Source: Gemmatimonadaceae bacterium (GTDB taxonomy: Bacteria > Gemmatimonadota > Gemmatimonadetes > Gemmatimonadales > Gemmatimonadaceae). From it: a stretch of 41,901 bases of DNA. Both the position numbers and the translations under genes were made by a program. The DNA lies in the NCBI GenBank assembly GCA_036003045.1, contig DASYSS010000074.1, forward strand, positions 1 through 41,901, given 5' to 3'. Under the pieces are notes generated by a model. The model was not told the DNA's origin and did no database searches. It saw only the letters and a program-made list of their open reading frames with translations. The stretch's first letter is position 1. Every line of letters starts with the position of its first letter. Of the stretch, positions 38,947 through 41,901 are shown piece after piece.

Positions 38947-40617
38947 ATGCCTCCCGTCGGGCTTCTTTGGGTTCTCGTTGACGGAACGCCGCGCCACGTC
39001 TCCGAGTTCGCGTCGCTGCCGGCGCGCCGGCGTCCGCGCGCCGCGTGCCCGCAGTGCAACCGGCGGCTGACCCTCAAGCTCGGCGCCGTACGACGACATC
39101 ATGCGGCCCACCATCCGGGCGCCGTGTGCGCGTCGACGAATCCGGAAACCGCCCTCCATCTCGACTGCAAGCTCGCCCTCGCGTCGACGCTCCGACGCGC
39201 CGGGGCCGGCGACGCGAGTCTTTCGATCGCCGAATGCTGCGCGGGCACGAGGGGCGCCGCGTGCGGCGAGCGACGTGAAGGCGTTTGGGTGAGTGGATGG
39301 AACGAGGTCCTCATCGAGCGCCGAGTCGGCAACGCGCGGCGGCCGGACTTGGTTCTGGTGCGAGACGGTGTGCCGCTCGCCGCGATCGAAGTCGTCGTCA
39401 CGAATGCCGTGTCGCCCGAGAAGGCGCGGGCACTCGTGGAACTGCGCGTGCCGTGGATCGAGGTGCGGGCGACGGAAGTCTTGGCGTCACCCGGCGGCTG
39501 GTCGATCGGCGAGGCACTGTCGGTGGAGCGGGTGAGCGAGTGCGACCCATGGCGGTGCCCGGCGCATGCCGCCGAGCACACGGCCGACGTCGCCGCGATC
39601 GTCGCCCAGCGCCAGGCGGCGCGCGAGGCCGAGCGTCACGCGTCGATCCTTCGCGCGGCCCGCGTGGTCGATCTCTATCACCCGCGCGGCGTGCGTGAGC
39701 GTTTCATTTATCGCGTGGACGAGTTGCTGCTGGATGGCCGGACGGAATCGCTTCGGCTGCGCCGAGGAGGCGCCGACGTGAGCATTCTGCCGGCCGGCTC
39801 AGATGGCGCCGCCCGTGCTGCGTGGACGAGGTTGCGCCTCGCATTCGCCGCCGACGTCGAGCGATTCCTGCGCGGCGAGGGGTCGTTCTCCGACAGCCCG
39901 ATGCGATGGGCGGTCCGCGACGCCGCGGAAAACCTCGTCTACGAAGCACTCGGCGATCGCGTGGGCCGTGATCCGACGCCACTCGCGACTCGTTACCCGA
40001 GGCGCTGGTTCTACTCGACGAAGGTCGAACGGGGGTTCCTCCCCGAGGACATGCGCGACGTCCGCTGGGATCGCCCGTCGCCGGACGCATTTGCCGCGCA
40101 CCCCGCGTCGGCGCGCGCGCGCTCCGCCGTGCAGGAGCGGCCTGCGCCCGAAGGGAGCTGGTCGACGCCCGTGTTCTCGAGCCGCCCGATCGGCGCGATG
40201 TTCGCCGCGGGTGGGTTCACGGTCGCGAGCGAGGACGACGGCATCTCCGTCGTCGACGTCGCGCCGTCCGCCGGCGCGCGGCGGGTGATCGTCGTCCTCG
40301 AGCGAGAGCCGCGTCCCCCACACGTCGAGTCGCTCGCCTCGCGACTCGCCGCCGAATCGACGGAGGCGATCTGGATCTCGCATCCGTCGGATTGGTGCGA
40401 GGCCCTCTCCGGCTTCGCGTGGGCCCCCGCCGGCCGCGATTGGCACGGACGGGGCGGCATCGTCGTCGACGGCCTGGGCGTCTTTCGCGCCGATCAATTT
40501 GCGCGCGCCCTTGCGAAGCGGGATCGCCGTTTGAGGACCGAGTCGATCGTCGAACGAATGAGGGAGCGGGTCGAGCGAATCAGATCGAACCGAGCCGGCA
40601 CGACGCGCTCCTCCTGA
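38947..40617 (+). CDS. CoiA-like nuclease-domain protein
   Basis: From the ATG at 38947 the protein has 556 residues. The N-terminus carries a treble-clef-like zinc site (CPQC at 34-37, then HHAAHH and Cys61), as in competence protein CoiA. A PD-(D/E)xK-type nuclease core follows, with LHLDCK (H71, K75) and RRPDLVLVRDGVPLAAIEVVVT (D134, E148). The other ~380 residues are mixed alpha/beta with a long Ala/Arg-rich helical stretch and lack recognisable motifs. CoiA proteins act in natural transformation or recombination; relatives of this length are usually of unknown function. The frame is open 83 codons further upstream, but that part overlaps the opposite protease gene and is not protein-like. 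A long downstream 17-bp array follows. Confidence 0.78.
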   Translation: MPPVGLLWVLVDGTPRHVSEFASLPARRRPRAACPQCNRRLTLKLGAVRRHHAAHHPGAVCASTNPETALHLDCKLALASTLRRAGAGDASLSIAECCAGTRGAACGERREGVWVSGWNEVLIERRVGNARRPDLVLVRDGVPLAAIEVVVTNAVSPEKARALVELRVPWIEVRATEVLASPGGWSIGEALSVERVSECDPWRCPAHAAEHTADVAAIVAQRQAAREAERHASILRAARVVDLYHPRGVRERFIYRVDELLLDGRTESLRLRRGGADVSILPAGSDGAARAAWTRLRLAFAADVERFLRGEGSFSDSPMRWAVRDAAENLVYEALGDRVGRDPTPLATRYPRRWFYSTKVERGFLPEDMRDVRWDRPSPDAFAAHPASARARSAVQERPAPEGSWSTPVFSSRPIGAMFAAGGFTVASEDDGISVVDVAPSAGARRVIVVLEREPRPPHVESLASRLAAESTEAIWISHPSDWCEALSGFAWAPAGRDWHGRGGIVVDGLGVFRADQFARALAKRDRRLRTESIVERMRERVERIRSNRAGTTRSS

Positions 40618-40731
40618 CACTTGGCGCGCGACCTGCCATCGTCACTTCAACGCGACGCCTTCGCTGGCGCGCCTACGATGGGCCGGCCAAGCCTGCTACG
40701 AATCTTGGTTCCGACGACGCGGAAGGCCCAA

Positions 40732-41046
40732 AGTTGGATCGGGATTTCGTAAAGGCGCTGCCGTCCTTACAACGCTGCCGTCCTTGCAGCGCCAACGTCC
40801 TTGCAGCGCCAACGTCCTTACAGCGCTGCCGTCCTTACAGCGCTGCCGTCCTTACAGCGCTGCCGTCCTTACAACGCTGACTTCCTAAGGGCGCACTTAC
40901 GGGCGAAGCCAGACGCCGTTAGACGGTTGGCGCTTCTAGGCCGTTGGCGCTCCAAGGCCGTTGGCGCTCTAAGGCCGTTGGCGCTCTAAGGCCGTTGGGG
41001 CTCTAAGGCCGTTGGCGCTCTAAGGACGTTGGCGCTGCTACAGGCC
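40732..41046. repeat. 17-bp tandem repeat array D with head sequence
   Basis: A head (40732-40758, including GTTGGATC, GGGATTTCGTA and AGGCGC) leads to about eight units ACAGCGCTGCCGTCCTT, and then, after a ~40-bp break (40888-40925), the orientation flips to AAGGCCGTTGGCGCTCT units up to the Uma2 gene. No gene is recognised between 40618 and 41048. Confidence 0.9.
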
Positions 41047-41048
41047 GT

Positions 41049-41699
41049 TCACCGCTTTGCCTCGCTGAACAGCTCAACGAGATCGACCTCTAACGGCTCG
41101 CCCGTCGCAGTTGGTCTCCAGCTCAACGTGTCTGTGAGGATTTCCGGCCGCTCGTCATCCGGCCTCCACCGTTCGACGAGCTCGCTCTCCGGATCGACGA
41201 GCCACAGCTCGACGCGCTCTTTCTGATACGTCGGCCGTTTCCCCACGCGATCGTGTCGCGCCGAGCCAAGCGAAACGACCTCCACGGCGAGCGACAATTC
41301 GTGCGCGGCATAGCGATGGCCGGACAGAAGGTCTCTCGCCGTCGCTACGAGCAGGTCTGGTTGTAGTACGGTCCGATCCTCAAAGCGAACATCGAACGGC
41401 GCAATCAACAGCTCACCCAGGCCGTTCGTCTGAACGAACGGAGCGATCAGCATTGCCAGGCGAAGCACAAGCCGCTGATGGACGCGGTTCGGCGACGGCG
41501 TCACGAGGATCTCGCCGTCCAGGAACTCGTGACGCGGTCCAGGCGGAGCGGCGTCGCGCAGGCGCTCGAACTCTTGCAGCGTGAAGCGTCGTTGCGGCCG
41601 CGATGACAGAGGCATGCCCATAAGCTGCTCGGCGTTCGTCGGAGGACGCAACTCGGCACCGCCAACGATAGGGCTGCTTGCCCGATGCGCCGTCATCAA
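41049..41699 (-). CDS. Uma2-family (PD-(D/E)xK) endonuclease-like protein
   Basis: The frame gives up to 216 residues; ATGs at 41699, 41696, 41621 and 41615 are possible, and the conserved part begins at RRFTLQEFERL, so the later ATGs are plausible. Uma2 (DUF820) motifs are clear: YEFLDGEILVTPSPNRVHQ-like HEFLDGEILVTPSPNR, LQPDLLVA (Asp), LAVEVVSLGSARHDRVGKRPTYQKERVELWLVDP (Glu-x-Val, Asp, Lys, Tyr; here split for length as LAVEVVS, KRPTYQK, ELWLVDP). The family has a restriction-endonuclease-like fold and is very numerous in cyanobacteria and Gemmatimonadota, with unclear biological role. Its 3' end is directly next to a 17-bp array and its 5' side is followed by another. Confidence 0.88.
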   Translation of the reverse strand: MMTAHRASSPIVGGAELRPPTNAEQLMGMPLSSRPQRRFTLQEFERLRDAAPPGPRHEFLDGEILVTPSPNRVHQRLVLRLAMLIAPFVQTNGLGELLIAPFDVRFEDRTVLQPDLLVATARDLLSGHRYAAHELSLAVEVVSLGSARHDRVGKRPTYQKERVELWLVDPESELVERWRPDDERPEILTDTLSWRPTATGEPLEVDLVELFSEAKR

Positions 41700-41719
41700 C
41701 TCACCGCAGCAAGGTTCGC

Positions 41720-41901
41720 TTCTACGCCGTCAGCGTCGTTAGGACGGTGGCGCCGTTAGGACGGTGGCGCCGTTAGGAAGTGTGCAAATGTCAGTGAGCG
41801 ACGCGCGGCGGCGCAGGTTGGATTGGGACTTCGTAGAGGCGCCAACGTCCTTAGGGCGCCGAGGGCCTTACACCGCCGCCGTCCTTACAACGCTGCCGTC
41901 C
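41720..41901. repeat. 17-bp tandem repeat array E (cut by window edge) with head sequence
   Basis: Units such as AGGACGGTGGCGCCGTT (41725-41777) are followed by ~37 bp of unique DNA, then a second head (41815-41842, sharing GGTTGGAT, TTCGTA and AGGCGC with array D) and GCGCCAACGTCC-type units to the edge of the window. Confidence 0.85.

Noticed and set aside
38827..39159. N-terminal extension of the retropepsin-like protein
   Set aside because: It is antisense to the start of the CoiA-like gene, while the ATG at 38826 has a good ribosome binding site directly before the domain.
1..41901. tRNA, rRNA or replication origin
   Set aside because: No cloverleaf with a CCA-type acceptor, no rRNA-like sequence and no DnaA-box cluster were noticed on reading; a covariance-model search was not possible.

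Overview
The window is GC-rich (roughly two-thirds G+C) chromosomal DNA. The gene repertoire looks like the phylum Gemmatimonadota, or a close functional analogue among Acidobacteriota: a PadR/ADOP pair (orphan MacB-like permease with its own PadR repressor), an AfsR/SARP-type regulator with a transmembrane segment and TPR-like tail, two >1,000-residue Asp-box/VPS10-like secreted proteins with Gly-rich inserts, DUF1254/DUF1214 and DUF4136 lipoproteins, and a Uma2-family nuclease. No rRNA, tRNA, transposase, phage module or CRISPR array was seen. The taxonomic call is inference from gene content, not from a marker gene.

Layout. 1-3268: an edge-truncated membrane protein (-), then a co-directional run (+) of YtrA-type GntR regulator, slipin, YIP1 protein and zinc-ribbon/HEAT membrane protein. 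3343-8091 (all -): a membrane diguanylate cyclase, then a PQQ dehydrogenase with the lanthanide-type Asp-Tyr-Asp motif, a cytochrome c and a DinB-fold protein. 8355-10077: a c-di-GMP-I (GEMM) riboswitch leading a secreted subtilase; a strong terminator separates it from a convergent surface lipoprotein. 12147-18897: SARP-like regulator, zinc-ribbon protein, zinc alcohol dehydrogenase and two divergent outer-membrane beta-barrels. 19049-27371: a truncated DUF1254 gene, PadR with nested operator, ADOP permease, TAP-like hydrolase, DUF4136 lipoprotein and a near-complete DUF1254/1214 lipoprotein. 27856-35414: two convergent VPS10-like giants flanking a four-helix-bundle gene. 35875-41699: unusual multicopper oxidase, methyltransferase, retropepsin-like protease, CoiA-like nuclease and Uma2 nuclease.

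The intergenic DNA is the unusual part. Three repeat families fill most gaps. (i) A nested double hairpin, partly inside a ~370-400-bp repeat, whose arms differ between copies by compensatory changes; one partial copy truncates a DUF1254 gene. (ii) Tandem arrays of a 17-bp unit that reverse orientation inside intergenic regions, often near the middle. (iii) A decaying 25-bp tandem repeat with a conserved head. In addition, an 8-bp repeat occurs both between genes and in frame within the alcohol dehydrogenase gene.

Functional links visible here: the diguanylate cyclase and the c-di-GMP riboswitch lie about 3.7 kb apart, suggesting c-di-GMP control of a secreted protease; the PQQ dehydrogenase is followed by a likely electron acceptor, a cytochrome c; PadR overlaps ADOP by ATGA and has a PadR-like dyad at its promoter.
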